Position numbers and translations under genes: made by a program. 64,000 nt of DNA from JBBROS01 sp965260995 (lineage in GTDB: Bacteria; Pseudomonadota; Alphaproteobacteria; Acetobacterales; Acetobacteraceae): NCBI GenBank assembly GCA_965260995.1, contig CBDHCD010000002.1, positions 186,001 through 250,000 on the forward strand, in the 5' to 3' direction. Positions 30,261 to 39,496 of this stretch are shown here, one piece after another (position 1 is the stretch's first letter; each line of letters opens with the position of its first letter). Under the pieces are notes generated by a model. That model did not search any database and was not told the origin of the DNA. It saw nothing but the letters and a program-made list of their open reading frames with translations.

Positions 30261-30767
30261 ATGAACGACGCCCCCGTGAACGGACCCCCAGCAAGCGAGT
30301 CCCCGGCCGACACCCTGATGTACGAGGACTTCCACGTCGGCCGGCGCTTCGAGTCCCGGTCCGAGATCATGGGCCGCGACCGCCTCATCGCCTTCGCCGC
30401 CGAGTTCGATCCCCAGCCCCAGCACCTCGGCGACGATCAGGCCCGCACCAGCATGTTCGGCACCCTTGTCGCCAGCGGCTGGCACACCGCCGCCCTCACC
30501 ATGCGCCTCCAGCTCGAAGCCGCCATGGACCGCATTCCCGGCGGCGCGATGGGCGCGCAGGTCGACCGCCTCGCCTGGCTGCGGCCCGTGCGGCCCGGCG
30601 ACGCGCTGCGCGCCGTCGTCGAAGTGCTCGACACCCGCCTCAGCCGCTCCCGCCCTGATCGCGGCCTGATCACCATGCGCACCACCACGCTCAACCAGCG
30701 CGACGAGCCGGTGCTGGAAATGACCGCCGCCGTCCTGGTGCCGCGCCGCGCCCTCACGCAGACGTGA
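30261..30767 (+). CDS. MaoC-like (R)-hydratase domain protein
   Basis: A 168-residue hot-dog-fold protein of the MaoC dehydratase group, which hydrates enoyl-CoA or related thioesters. The pattern YEDFHVGRRFES, the hydratase-like AAEFDPQPQHLGDDQA (catalytic Asp/His region; the usual N/H pair appears as D..H), FGTLVASGWHTAAL and WLRPVRPGDALR is clear. The 20-residue N-terminus is Pro/Ser-rich and probably disordered. It stands next to two lipoprotein genes with no metabolic partner, so its substrate is unknown. Confidence 0.85.
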   Translation: MNDAPVNGPPASESPADTLMYEDFHVGRRFESRSEIMGRDRLIAFAAEFDPQPQHLGDDQARTSMFGTLVASGWHTAALTMRLQLEAAMDRIPGGAMGAQVDRLAWLRPVRPGDALRAVVEVLDTRLSRSRPDRGLITMRTTTLNQRDEPVLEMTAAVLVPRRALTQT

Positions 30768-30815
30768 GTCACGGCGCGCTGCCGGGAGCCGCCGGGCTTT
30801 GATAGGGGCTGGCGC

Positions 30816-31325
30816 ATGAACATGCCCCGCCTCGCCGGCTTGGTCGCCTTGCTCGTGCTGCCCGGCTGCGGCAGCCTCCTCACCGAAGGCACCGCCGACG
30901 TCGCCGGCGTTGCCGGGGCCGGGGTCGCCGGCGCGGTGACCAAGAGCGCGGCCGGCGCCGCGGCCATCGGCCTTGGTGTCCAGTCGCTGGCGTCCGAAGG
31001 TCTGAAATACGCCACCCGCCGCGTCCATCGCGAGGAGCAGGACGCCATCGCCCGCACCGCCGGCCCTCTCGCGCCGGGTGCCGTCGCCGCCTGGGCCGTC
31101 GATCACCGCATCCCGATCGAGGACGACGAGCACGGCGACGTCGCCGTCAGCCGCGCCTTCGGCGCCGGCGCGATCCAGTGCAAGGAGATCGTCTTCTCCG
31201 TCGAGACCACCCGGCGCAAGGTCGTGCGGCGCGCCTTCTACATCGCCACCATCTGCCAGGACGGCGTTGCCTGGCGCTGGGCCTCGGCCGAACCCGCGAC
31301 GGAGCGCTGGGGCGCGCTGCAGTGA
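30816..31325 (+). CDS. lipoprotein, first of two tandem paralogues
   Basis: A 169-residue putative lipoprotein with lipobox LPGC at about residue 18. A glycine/alanine-rich zipper-like segment follows (DVAGVAGAGVAGAVTKSAAGAAA), then a C-terminal domain with the motif REEQDAIA, CKEIVFSVE and the ending WASAEPATERWGALQ. The next gene has the same layout and ending (WAAAEPSVDRWGNLQ), so this is a tandem duplication. The family is not recognised; envelope localisation is inferred from the lipobox. Confidence 0.8.
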   Translation: MNMPRLAGLVALLVLPGCGSLLTEGTADVAGVAGAGVAGAVTKSAAGAAAIGLGVQSLASEGLKYATRRVHREEQDAIARTAGPLAPGAVAAWAVDHRIPIEDDEHGDVAVSRAFGAGAIQCKEIVFSVETTRRKVVRRAFYIATICQDGVAWRWASAEPATERWGALQ

Positions 31326-31792
31326 GGCCGCTCCTGCTGCTGCCGTTGCTGCTGCCGGCCTTGGGCGGGTGCGCCGCGGTCGCCGACATCGGCGGGCTGG
31401 CGGCGGGCGGCGCGGCCGGCTCGGTCACGGCCAACCCCGCGGTCGGCATCGCCGTCGGCATCGGCGTGCGCGCCGGCATCGACGAGGCCCGCCGCTACGT
31501 CGTCCGCCGCCGTCACCGGGGCGAGCAGGACGCGATCGCCGCGGCCGCTGGCCAGGCCTCCTTGGGCGAGAGCCGGCGCTGGGAGATCCGCCACACCATC
31601 CCGATCGGCAACGAGCGCGGCGCGCTGGTGGCCGTTCGCGACATCCCCAACCCGCTCGCTCGCTGCCGTGAGATCCTGTTCACCGTCGATGGCGACGCCG
31701 GCGTGTTCACGACGCCGCTCTGCCGGCAGGCCGAGGGCTGGAAATGGGCCGCCGCCGAACCGTCGGTCGACCGCTGGGGCAACCTGCAGTGA
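31322..31792 (+). CDS. lipoprotein, second of two tandem paralogues
   Basis: A 156-residue protein starting with GTG in a GTGA overlap with the stop of its upstream paralogue. The lipobox is LGGC at about residue 17. The shared architecture is a glycine-rich membrane-like segment, RRRHRGEQDAIAAAAGQA, CREILFTVDGD and the terminal WKWAAAEPSVDRWGNLQ. Overall identity to the first copy looks modest but the end is clearly related. It converges on the MprF-like gene 6 bases downstream. Confidence 0.78.
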   Translation: MRPLLLLPLLLPALGGCAAVADIGGLAAGGAAGSVTANPAVGIAVGIGVRAGIDEARRYVVRRRHRGEQDAIAAAAGQASLGESRRWEIRHTIPIGNERGALVAVRDIPNPLARCREILFTVDGDAGVFTTPLCRQAEGWKWAAAEPSVDRWGNLQ

Positions 31793-31798
31793 GCGCGG

Positions 31799-33835
31799 CT
31801 ACTCCGCCACCCTTTCCAGCGCCCGCTTCTCCGCCAGTGTCGGCAGCAACGGCAGCAGCAGCTTCAGGTCCCGCTCCGCCACGCAGCACAGGTATTGATC
31901 CGTGACCGGCGCGTCGTCGCCCGCCTGCTCCGGCAGGGGCAGCCCGTTCGGCCCGAGCGGCAGGGCCGCGAGACCGAGGTCGGCGTAGACCTTCAACAGC
32001 CCAGGCCCTGCCCGCCACACCGCCGGGTCGAGCCCCTCCTGCTGCGCCAGGTCGCGCAGCCGCCAGATCGCCGACACCCGGTCGCTGACCGACCCGGCCG
32101 GGTCGCCCAGCCCGAGCATCACCCGTCCGCAGCGCCGGAACGGGATACCGGCCCGGCCCATCTCGCCCATCACCATCCCGTCCGCCTGCGCCGGCGGCTC
32201 CGCGCCGAGGGCCGCGTAGCGCAGCCTGCCGTCCCCGGCCCACGCCAGCCACGTCACCCGCCCTGGCCGGATCAGCCGCCACAGCGCGACCAGCGCCACG
32301 GCCAACGCCAACGCCACGGTGGCGCGCAACCCGTTCGGCACGTCCGGCGACATCACCAGCTCGAGCCAGGAATTGTCCGTCAGGCCTCGGACCCGCGGCT
32401 CGAACGCCGCCAGCGTCAGCACGCACAGCATCAAGGCGCAGAGCGGCACCGCGGTGCCTGCCTGCAGCGGCCCGCTCAGCAGGCGCGCGTGTCGGTAGTA
32501 GGCGTCGCGGAACGGCAGCAGCAGCAGCGTCGCCAGCACCAGCACGCCGGGAACCCAGTAGGTCCGCCCCTCGACCGCCGTGAATCCGGCCGCGAGCAGC
32601 AGCAGCATGATCGTCAGCCCCCACGCCAGCGTCACGCGCTGCGACAGCCCGATCGACAGCACGATCAGCGCCGCCCCGATCAGCGACGGCACATATTGCC
32701 CGGCGCTGGCCGCCAGGCTGGCGTAATCGGGGTCGAGCCAGGAGAAGTCCGGCTGGTCGTTCAGCAGCCCGATGCCCAGCAGCAGCGCCCCGCACAGACC
32801 GACCGCGCCCGTCGCCGCGATGGTGGCGAAGGCCGGCTCGCTCCACCGCGACAGACTCTGCGCCTTGAGCGCCAGTTTCGGGCTGCGGACCACCGAGCCG
32901 CCGCGCAGCAACAGCTCGTTGGCCGCGAACATCGTGCCGGCCAGGAACAGCGGAATGATGTAGTAATAAAGGCGGAACACGACGATCGCGCCCAGGATCT
33001 GCGGCGCGCTCACGTAGGATTCTAGGCCCAGCAGCATCGCGGAGTCGAACACGCCGATGCCGCCCGGCAGGTTGGCGGCCAGGCCCGCGGTGTAGGACGC
33101 CACGTAAACGCCCAGGAAGCGCAAGTAGGTCAGCCCGGGCGCGTGCGGCAGCAGTTGGTAGAAGATGCCCGCCGTGATCGCCACATCCACGGTCGCCAGC
33201 GTGACCTGCACGAACGCCATGCGCCAGTCCGGCAGCTCCACCTTGGTGCCGAACAGGTTGATGACGCCCACGAAGCGCGACAGGCTGACGTAGGCGGCCA
33301 CCACGCCCCACATGCCGACGCCGATCGCGTACATCGCCCAGCGCGGCACCCGGGCGCCGAAGAACGGGATCGCGTCCGGCTCGATGAACAGGATCGCGCC
33401 GCCCAGCACCAGCCCGCCCAGCGCGAAGGTCAGGCTGCAGAACGCCACCACCTTGGCGATCTGGAACGGCGTCAGCCCCCAGTGCGCGTAGAGCCGGTAG
33501 CGCACCGCCGCGCCCGACACCGCTGCAAACCCGAGGTTGTGCGACAGCGAGTAGGCGCAGAACGACGCGAACGACACCTTGCCGTAGCTCACCTTGTGCC
33601 CGGCGTAGATCGTGCCCAGCCGGTCGTAGAACGTCAGCACGCCGTAGGACAGCACTGTCCAGAAGAACGCCAGCACCAATGCCTTGCGCGGGATCGCCGC
33701 CAGCGCCGCTTCGATGTCGGCGACCTTGAGATGCCGGAACTCCTTCCAGATCACGTAAACCGCGCCGACCAGCAGCACCACGCCCAGCACGGCCGGCAGG
33801 TGCCGGACCACCCGCTTCAGCCGATGCGGCATCAA
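31799..33835 (-). CDS. MprF-like integral membrane protein with short C-terminal domain
   Basis: A 678-residue membrane protein. The N-terminal two thirds match the lysyl-phosphatidylglycerol synthase/flippase (MprF, UPF0104/YbhN) membrane domain, with FASFCAYSLSHNLGFAAVSGAAVRYRLY and NLPGGIGVFDSAMLLGL, and about 13 hydrophobic segments. The C-terminal part (about 555-678) resembles the beginning of the soluble synthase domain (GRVMLGLGDPAG, KVYADLGLAALPLG) but ends early; full MprF proteins are about 840-860 residues. It overlaps the lysyl-tRNA synthetase stop by 4 bases. Whether it still aminoacylates lipid or only translocates it cannot be decided here. Confidence 0.82.
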   Translation of the reverse strand: MMPHRLKRVVRHLPAVLGVVLLVGAVYVIWKEFRHLKVADIEAALAAIPRKALVLAFFWTVLSYGVLTFYDRLGTIYAGHKVSYGKVSFASFCAYSLSHNLGFAAVSGAAVRYRLYAHWGLTPFQIAKVVAFCSLTFALGGLVLGGAILFIEPDAIPFFGARVPRWAMYAIGVGMWGVVAAYVSLSRFVGVINLFGTKVELPDWRMAFVQVTLATVDVAITAGIFYQLLPHAPGLTYLRFLGVYVASYTAGLAANLPGGIGVFDSAMLLGLESYVSAPQILGAIVVFRLYYYIIPLFLAGTMFAANELLLRGGSVVRSPKLALKAQSLSRWSEPAFATIAATGAVGLCGALLLGIGLLNDQPDFSWLDPDYASLAASAGQYVPSLIGAALIVLSIGLSQRVTLAWGLTIMLLLLAAGFTAVEGRTYWVPGVLVLATLLLLPFRDAYYRHARLLSGPLQAGTAVPLCALMLCVLTLAAFEPRVRGLTDNSWLELVMSPDVPNGLRATVALALAVALVALWRLIRPGRVTWLAWAGDGRLRYAALGAEPPAQADGMVMGEMGRAGIPFRRCGRVMLGLGDPAGSVSDRVSAIWRLRDLAQQEGLDPAVWRAGPGLLKVYADLGLAALPLGPNGLPLPEQAGDDAPVTDQYLCCVAERDLKLLLPLLPTLAEKRALERVAE

Positions 33836-35412
33836 GCAGCGTCCGCGGCGCGCGACAGCCTGTCCTCGATCAGCCGGATGGTTTCCGCCACGCCGTAGAG
33901 CGCCACGAACCCGCCGAACCGTGGCCCCTCCGCCTGCCCCAGCAGCACTTGGTAGAGGCAGGCGAACCAGTCCTTCAGCGCGGGGAACGGGTGCCGCTTA
34001 CCCACTTCATAGACCACGTCCTGAACGGCTTCGGGGGCCTGGCCCGGTGGCAGGCGGCGCAACGCCCCGGCCAGGTCGTCCAGCGCGGCGCGCTCAACGG
34101 CGGCCGGGGCGCGGAACTGCTTCGCCGGGCGCACGAAGTCCTGGTAGTAGCGCACCGCGTGCCCCACCAGCGTGTCGAAGAATGGACTGTTCCCCGGGGC
34201 GGCGTCCGGGCTGTAGCGGCGCAGGAATCCCCACAGCATGTCCGGCGTGTCGGCGTTCACCACGCTGGCGAGGTTCAGCAGCATCCCGAACGGCACCGGG
34301 CTGGCGATGCCCCCCTCGCGCTGGCCCAGGATGTGCCAGGCCGGGTTGGTGTGATGCGCCGCCTCGTCCTGCACCGGCAGCTTGGCGGCGTTGGCGATGA
34401 ACTCGTCCACCGCGCGCGGGATCACGTCGAAGAACAGCCGCTTGGCCCGCTGCGGCTGGTTGTACATGAACTGCGCCAGGCTTTCCGGCGGCGCGTAGGC
34501 CAGCCATTGCTCGACGCTGAGGCCGTTGCCCTTGCTCTTGCTGATCTTCTGGTGGTGCTCGTCGAGGAACAGCTCGTAGGTGAAGCCCACCGGCGGCTCG
34601 CTGCCCAGCACCTCGCACACCCGGCCCGACAGCCGCACGCTGTCGATCAGGTCCTTGCCCGACATCTCGTAATCGACGTCGAGCGCGTGCCAGCGCATCG
34701 CCCAGTCCGCCTTCCATTGCAGCTTGCACGCGCCGCCCACGACCGGCGTCTCGAACCGCTCGCCGCTGTCCGGGTCCTGCCAGAACACCGTCCCCACGTC
34801 CGCGTCCACCCGGTCGATCCGCACCTGCATCACCCGGCCCGTGCGCGGATGCAGCGGCAGGAACGGCGAGTAGGTCTCGCGCCGCTCCGGCCCCAAGGTC
34901 GGCAGGATGGTGGCCACGATCGCCTCGTGCCGCTCCGCCACCGTCCGCAACGCCGCATCGAACCGCCCGGCGGCGTAGTACTCGGTGGACGACGCGAACT
35001 CGTAGTCGAACCCGAACCCGTCCAGGAACGCGCGCAGCCGGGCATTATTATGCGCGCCGAAGCTCTCGTGCGTGCCGAACGGGTCCGGCACCCGGGTCAA
35101 CGGCTGGCCGAGGAAGCCCGCCAGCATCTCGCGGTTCGGCACGTTGTCCGGCACCTTGCGCAGCCCGTCCATGTCGTCGCTGAACGCCATCAGCCGCGAC
35201 GGCCGACCGGTGAGAACCGTGAACGCCCGCCGCACCCACGTCGTTCGCGCCACCTCGCCGAAGGTGCCGATGTGCGGCAGGCCCGAGGGACCGTAGCCCG
35301 TCTCGAACAGCGCCGACGCCTTGCCGCTCCCGTCCAGCCGCGCCGCCACCTTGGCCGCCTCCTCGAACGGCCAGGCTTTGGGCGTGTCAATATTGCGATG
35401 TGTTTTCGACAT
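33832..35412 (-). CDS. lysS: class I lysyl-tRNA synthetase
   Basis: Class I LysRS of 526 residues, the archaeal-type enzyme also found in many alphaproteobacteria in place of the class II form. Class I signatures are HIGT (47-50, in SGLPHIGTFGEV) and KISKS (289-293, in KISKSKGN). The segments FSDDMDGLRKVPDN and SGKDLIDS are typical. It charges tRNA-Lys with lysine for translation. Its stop overlaps the start of the MprF-like gene, which in other bacteria uses Lys-tRNA to make lysyl-phosphatidylglycerol. Confidence 0.95.
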   Translation of the reverse strand: MSKTHRNIDTPKAWPFEEAAKVAARLDGSGKASALFETGYGPSGLPHIGTFGEVARTTWVRRAFTVLTGRPSRLMAFSDDMDGLRKVPDNVPNREMLAGFLGQPLTRVPDPFGTHESFGAHNNARLRAFLDGFGFDYEFASSTEYYAAGRFDAALRTVAERHEAIVATILPTLGPERRETYSPFLPLHPRTGRVMQVRIDRVDADVGTVFWQDPDSGERFETPVVGGACKLQWKADWAMRWHALDVDYEMSGKDLIDSVRLSGRVCEVLGSEPPVGFTYELFLDEHHQKISKSKGNGLSVEQWLAYAPPESLAQFMYNQPQRAKRLFFDVIPRAVDEFIANAAKLPVQDEAAHHTNPAWHILGQREGGIASPVPFGMLLNLASVVNADTPDMLWGFLRRYSPDAAPGNSPFFDTLVGHAVRYYQDFVRPAKQFRAPAAVERAALDDLAGALRRLPPGQAPEAVQDVVYEVGKRHPFPALKDWFACLYQVLLGQAEGPRFGGFVALYGVAETIRLIEDRLSRAADAA

Positions 35413-35516
35413 GGACGCAAGCTAGAAATGGGGCTGCCGTCGGTCAACGGCGGATGCGGCGATTTCCGCCCGCCGCCGCGGCTTGGTTCCGGCCCCCGCC
35501 GCTGCCATACAAGCGC

Positions 35517-38276
35517 ATGGTTTCCCCGATTCTCCTGCCCGCCGCGCCTTCGGTGGTGGCGGGGCACGGCCGGGCCGCGGTCCTGACCCAGGACGGCGAG
35601 CTGTTGATGCTCGCCGCCGACGAAGCCGCCGCCCTGCTCCGGCGCGACGGCCCGGCGCTCGTGCTGCACGCGCCCTCGACCTTCCGCCGCCTCGGCATCC
35701 GGGCCGAGCCGGCGTTCGACCTCCTGGAGCTGTTCGCCTTCGCCCTGCCGGCCCGCCCGGTCCCGCCCACCCCGCGCGGCCTCGCCTGGGCGCTCGACCT
35801 GCCGCCGCCCGATGGTCTGGAGGACGCCGCCGCCCTGCTGCCGCAGCTCGCCGAGGCGATGCTGGGCCATCTCGCCGCCGCGGCGGACCTGCCGCGGCAG
35901 GCCCACGCCGCCGGACTCGCCGCCCTGATGGGCGAGGCCGGCTGGCCCTGGGCCCGGCCCGTGCTCGCCGCCCTCGGGCAGCCCGCCGCACAGTCCGCCG
36001 GCCGCGGCCTGCGCGTCTGGGAGGACCTGCCGAAATGGGAGGACGAGGCCCCGCCGCCGCCGCCCGGCGCGTTGCCCGTCCGCTCCGCCGAGGCCCGCGC
36101 CCGCCTCGCCGCCATGCTCGGTCCGGGCGCCGAGCAGCGCCCCGGCCAGGCCGACTACGCCAGCGCCGCCGCCAACGCCTTCGTTCCCCGCGACGCCCCC
36201 GGCGACCCGGCCTTCGTCCTCGCCGAGGCCGGCACTGGCACCGGCAAGACCCTCGGCTACGTCGCCCCCGCCAGCCTGTGGGCCGAACGCAACGGCGGCG
36301 CGGTCTGGATCAGCACCTTCACCCGCCACCTGCAGCGCCAGATCGACGCCGAGCTGGCCCGGCTCCACCCCGACCCGGCCGAGCGCCGCCGCCGCATCGT
36401 GGTTCGCAAGGGCCGCGAGAACTACCTGTGCCTGCTCAACTTCCAGGAGCTGGTCGGCAGCCTCGGCCCACGCAGCGTCACCGCCGTGCCCGCGGGCCTG
36501 GTCGCCCGCTGGGCGCTGGCGACGGCGGACGGCGACGTGGCCGGCGGCGACCTGCCGGGCTGGATGCCGGAGCTGTTCGGCCAACGCCTGCTGACCGCCA
36601 TCGCCGACCGCCGCGGCGAATGCGTCCACGGCGCCTGCCCGCATTACGGCCGCTGCTTCGTCGAGCACACCGTCCGCCGCGCCCGGCGAGCCGAGCTGGT
36701 CGTCGCCAACCACGCCCTCGTCATGAGCCAGGCGAGCTGGGGCGGCCTCGACGACGCCTCCGTCCCCGCCCGCTACGTGTTCGACGAGGGCCATCACCTG
36801 TTCGATGCCGCCGACAGCGCCTTCAGCGCCGAGCTGTCCGGCGCCGAGGCCGCCTTGCTGCGCCGCTGGCTGCTGGGCGCGGAGGAGAGCCGGGCCCGCG
36901 GCAAGGGCCTGCGGCTGCGGCTGGAGGCCATGGTCGGCGACTACGTGCCGCTGCAGCCGCACCTCTCGGCCGCGCTCGACGCCGCCCGCGCCCTGCCCGG
37001 CGCGGGCTGGGCCGCCCGCCTGCCCGGCGAGCCGAAGGGCGAGATGGAGCGCTTCCTCGCCGCCGTGCGGACGCAAGCCCTGGCCCGCGCCGCCGAGGCG
37101 GACGGTGCCGCCAGCGACGCCGCCTGCGGCCTGCACCCGGCCACGCCCGAGCTGATCGACGCCGCCGACGCCCTGCAACAGGTCCTGGGCACGCTGATCA
37201 AGCCCCTCCGCGCCCTTCGCGCCCTGCTCGACGCCGCGCTGAGCACCGAGGCCGAAAGCCTCGACACCCAGGCCCGGCGCAGGATCGAGGCCGCCTGCCG
37301 CATGATCGATCGCCGCGCCGTCAACCGCCTGGTCGCGTGGCGCGCCATGCTCGACGCGGTCACCGCCCCCGCACCAGAGCCGGGCGTCCGTCCCGAGCAC
37401 ATCCACCTGCTCCGTCTCGACCGCCGCGACGGGCGCGACTCCGACGCCATCTTCGCGCGCCACTGGCTTGACCCCACCGCCGCCTTCGCCGCCGCCCTCG
37501 CCCGGCCGGCGCACGGGCTGCTCGTCACCTCCGCCACCTTGCGCGACACCGGCGCCGGCGACGCCGAAGCGTCCTGGGCGATGGCTGAGATGCGGGTCGG
37601 GGCCGCGCACCTCCCGTCCCCCGCCATCCGCGTCTCGGTCGCCAGCCCGTTCGACTACGCCGCCCAGACCCGCGCCTTCGTGGTCACCGACGTCGCCCCG
37701 GACGCGGCCGCCCTGGCCGGCGCATACCGCGCCTTGTTCCTCGCCGCCGGCGGCGGCGCGCTCGGCCTGTTCACCGCCATCCGCCGCCTGCAGGAGGTTC
37801 ACCGCATCATCGCTCCCGCACTCGAACAGGCCGGCCTGACGCTGCTCGGCCAGCATATCGACGCCATGGACAACGCGACCCTCGTCGACGTCTTCCGCTC
37901 CGAGGTCGACTCCTGCCTGCTCGGCACCGACGCCATGCGTGACGGCGTCGACGTCCCCGGCCGCGCGCTCCGCCTCGTCGTGTTCGACCGCGTGCCCTGG
38001 CCCCGGCCTGACCTGCTCCACCGCGAGCGCCGGGTCCACCTCTCCGGCGGCAACCCGAAGGAGTACGACGACAGCAAGGCGCGCCTCCGTCTGCGCCAGG
38101 CGTTCGGCCGCCTCGTCCGCTCCGCGACCGACCGCGGCGTGTTCGTCCTGCTCGACCGGCGCACCCCCTCCCGCCTGCTGTCCGCGTTTCCGGCCGGCGT
38201 CGCGGCCGAGCGGGTCGGACTGTCCGATGCCGTCGCCCGCACCGCGGACTTCCTTGAATTTTCCAAATCGGCATAA
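35517..38276 (+). CDS. DinG/XPD-type Fe-S superfamily 2 DNA helicase
   Basis: A 919-residue ATP-dependent 5'-to-3' helicase. An N-terminal domain of about 200 residues precedes Walker A GTGTGKT (239-245). Four cysteines, C305, C369, C374 and C380 (CLLNFQ; ECVHGACPHYGRC), fit the iron-sulfur cluster of the XPD/DinG group, followed by VVANHALVMSQ and the DEGH box at 423-426. The C-terminal helicase half carries DAMRDGVDVPGRALR and RLRQAFGRLVRSATDRG. The N-terminal extension resembles the exonuclease-like or substrate domain region but no DEDD motif is seen. Probably a DNA-repair helicase. Confidence 0.9.
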   Translation: MVSPILLPAAPSVVAGHGRAAVLTQDGELLMLAADEAAALLRRDGPALVLHAPSTFRRLGIRAEPAFDLLELFAFALPARPVPPTPRGLAWALDLPPPDGLEDAAALLPQLAEAMLGHLAAAADLPRQAHAAGLAALMGEAGWPWARPVLAALGQPAAQSAGRGLRVWEDLPKWEDEAPPPPPGALPVRSAEARARLAAMLGPGAEQRPGQADYASAAANAFVPRDAPGDPAFVLAEAGTGTGKTLGYVAPASLWAERNGGAVWISTFTRHLQRQIDAELARLHPDPAERRRRIVVRKGRENYLCLLNFQELVGSLGPRSVTAVPAGLVARWALATADGDVAGGDLPGWMPELFGQRLLTAIADRRGECVHGACPHYGRCFVEHTVRRARRAELVVANHALVMSQASWGGLDDASVPARYVFDEGHHLFDAADSAFSAELSGAEAALLRRWLLGAEESRARGKGLRLRLEAMVGDYVPLQPHLSAALDAARALPGAGWAARLPGEPKGEMERFLAAVRTQALARAAEADGAASDAACGLHPATPELIDAADALQQVLGTLIKPLRALRALLDAALSTEAESLDTQARRRIEAACRMIDRRAVNRLVAWRAMLDAVTAPAPEPGVRPEHIHLLRLDRRDGRDSDAIFARHWLDPTAAFAAALARPAHGLLVTSATLRDTGAGDAEASWAMAEMRVGAAHLPSPAIRVSVASPFDYAAQTRAFVVTDVAPDAAALAGAYRALFLAAGGGALGLFTAIRRLQEVHRIIAPALEQAGLTLLGQHIDAMDNATLVDVFRSEVDSCLLGTDAMRDGVDVPGRALRLVVFDRVPWPRPDLLHRERRVHLSGGNPKEYDDSKARLRLRQAFGRLVRSATDRGVFVLLDRRTPSRLLSAFPAGVAAERVGLSDAVARTADFLEFSKSA

Positions 38277-38322
38277 CGCAGCCGTCACTTGTGCTTCCGA
38301 CCTGACTGGGTAGGTTCGGACC

Positions 38323-38778
38323 ATGGCATCGACGAAGGGACCACCCATGCTCGCTCGGACGGGATTGGACGCGCAGGAGGCTTTGATTTGCACTATGGTG
38401 CTGGTCGCTGCCGCCGACGGGGCGATCACCGACCGTGAAATCGGCGTCATGTCCGGCCTAGTCCAGACCCTTCCCGTGTTCCAGGATTTCAGCAGCGAGC
38501 GGCTGGACGTCGCCACCGAGACGGCGATTGGCTTGCTCGAGGAGGACGAAGGCCTGGTCCACGCTGGCAAATTGATCCGCGACGCGCTCGACGTCCGCTT
38601 GCGCGAGACGGCCTACGCCCTGGCGTGCGAAGTGGTGGCGGCCGAGCGCGAAGCCAGCCAGTCGGTGCTGCGGATGTTGGAGTTCGTCGTCACTGAGCTG
38701 CACCTTGATCCGCTGGTCGCCGCCGCCATCGAGCGCGGCACGCGGGCGCGCTATCGCCGAGCCAAGACATCGGCGTGA
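38323..38778 (+). CDS. TerB-family (tellurite resistance-like) protein
   Basis: A 151-residue all-helical protein with the TerB-type pattern ICTMVLVAAADGAITDREIGVMSGLVQTL, carrying an acidic metal-binding-like AADG..TDRE segment, then RETAYALACEVVAAEREAS. Family members bind divalent metal and occur in stress operons; no tellurite genes are adjacent. Two starts are possible: 38323 or 38347. The second has the better-placed GAAGGGA and may be the real one. Confidence 0.82.
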   Translation: MASTKGPPMLARTGLDAQEALICTMVLVAAADGAITDREIGVMSGLVQTLPVFQDFSSERLDVATETAIGLLEEDEGLVHAGKLIRDALDVRLRETAYALACEVVAAEREASQSVLRMLEFVVTELHLDPLVAAAIERGTRARYRRAKTSA

Positions 38779-38857
38779 CCCGTCCTCGTCCCCTGGACGC
38801 CCAGCAGGGAACGGGGGCGGTCGTTTCGCGTTCAATCACGATACGGGGGAGTACGCG

Positions 38858-39445
38858 ATGAGCGACAGCGATGCAGAGCAGAACGGCAACCCAGGGTTGG
38901 CGACGGCCGTCAGCGAGGTCCAGGGCCATTTCCCGAACGATGCGGCCTTGCAGGATGCCTTAGGCCTTTTGACGACCGCCGGTTACGATCGAGCGGATCT
39001 CAGCTTGCCGGACGAGCAGCAAGCCGCCATGCCGACGCCGAATGAAACTGCGGAGAATCCGACGGACGGCGTCGACCAAGCCCAATTGCGGACGATGGGA
39101 ACCGGCATGGCCGCTTACGCCGGGGCGGTCGCCGCGGGCGGGGCAGTCATCGCAACGGGCGGCGCTGCGGCCTTGGCAGTGGGCGCGGCAGCGGCGCTCG
39201 GGATCGGCGGTGCCGCCGCGGCGAACGCGACCGGCCAGGCTGCGGAGCATGCTCAGGTGGCTGACCATGACCGCAAGGGCGCCGAGGGACACTTAATCCT
39301 GGCGGTTCGCACCGAGTCCGACGAGGAGATCGCGGAAGTCACGACCCTGATGCAGCAGGCCGGAGCCACGGACGTGCAGCAGATCACGCGTGAGGATCAG
39401 AAATTGACCGCCGGCGTCAGTTCCGCGTCCTGGACTGGGGCATGA
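38858..39445 (+). CDS. glycine-zipper stress-type protein (YflT-like)
   Basis: A 195-residue hypothetical protein. The N-terminal part has an alpha/beta motif (HFPNDAALQDALGLLTTAGYDRADLSL) like the sensor-type domain of general stress proteins. The middle (about 85-130) is a continuous Gly/Ala glycine-zipper (GAVAAGGAVIATGGAAALAVG) and the C-terminal part repeats a beta-alpha pattern (GHLILAVRTESDEEIAEVTTLMQQAGATDV). ATG at 38858 has GGGGGA upstream. A terminator-like hairpin follows. Membrane association is likely; the function is unknown. Confidence 0.7.
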   Translation: MSDSDAEQNGNPGLATAVSEVQGHFPNDAALQDALGLLTTAGYDRADLSLPDEQQAAMPTPNETAENPTDGVDQAQLRTMGTGMAAYAGAVAAGGAVIATGGAAALAVGAAAALGIGGAAAANATGQAAEHAQVADHDRKGAEGHLILAVRTESDEEIAEVTTLMQQAGATDVQQITREDQKLTAGVSSASWTGA

Positions 39446-39465
39446 CCCGGACCTCACGCCCTCAG

Positions 39466-39489
39466 CCGGGCGGAACTGCTCCCGCCCGG
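39466..39489 (+). terminator. hairpin terminator between convergent genes
   Basis: An 8-bp stem CCGGGCGG (39466-39473) with CCGCCCGG (39482-39489) and loop AACTGCTC, followed on the plus strand by GCCTTTGTC. It lies between the glycine-zipper gene and the convergent cold-shock gene and could stop transcription from both. Confidence 0.5.
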
Positions 39490-39496
39490 GCCTTTG

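Noticed and set aside
38323..38778. Tellurite-resistance operon
   Set aside because: Only one TerB-like gene; no terC, terD or terZ nearby.
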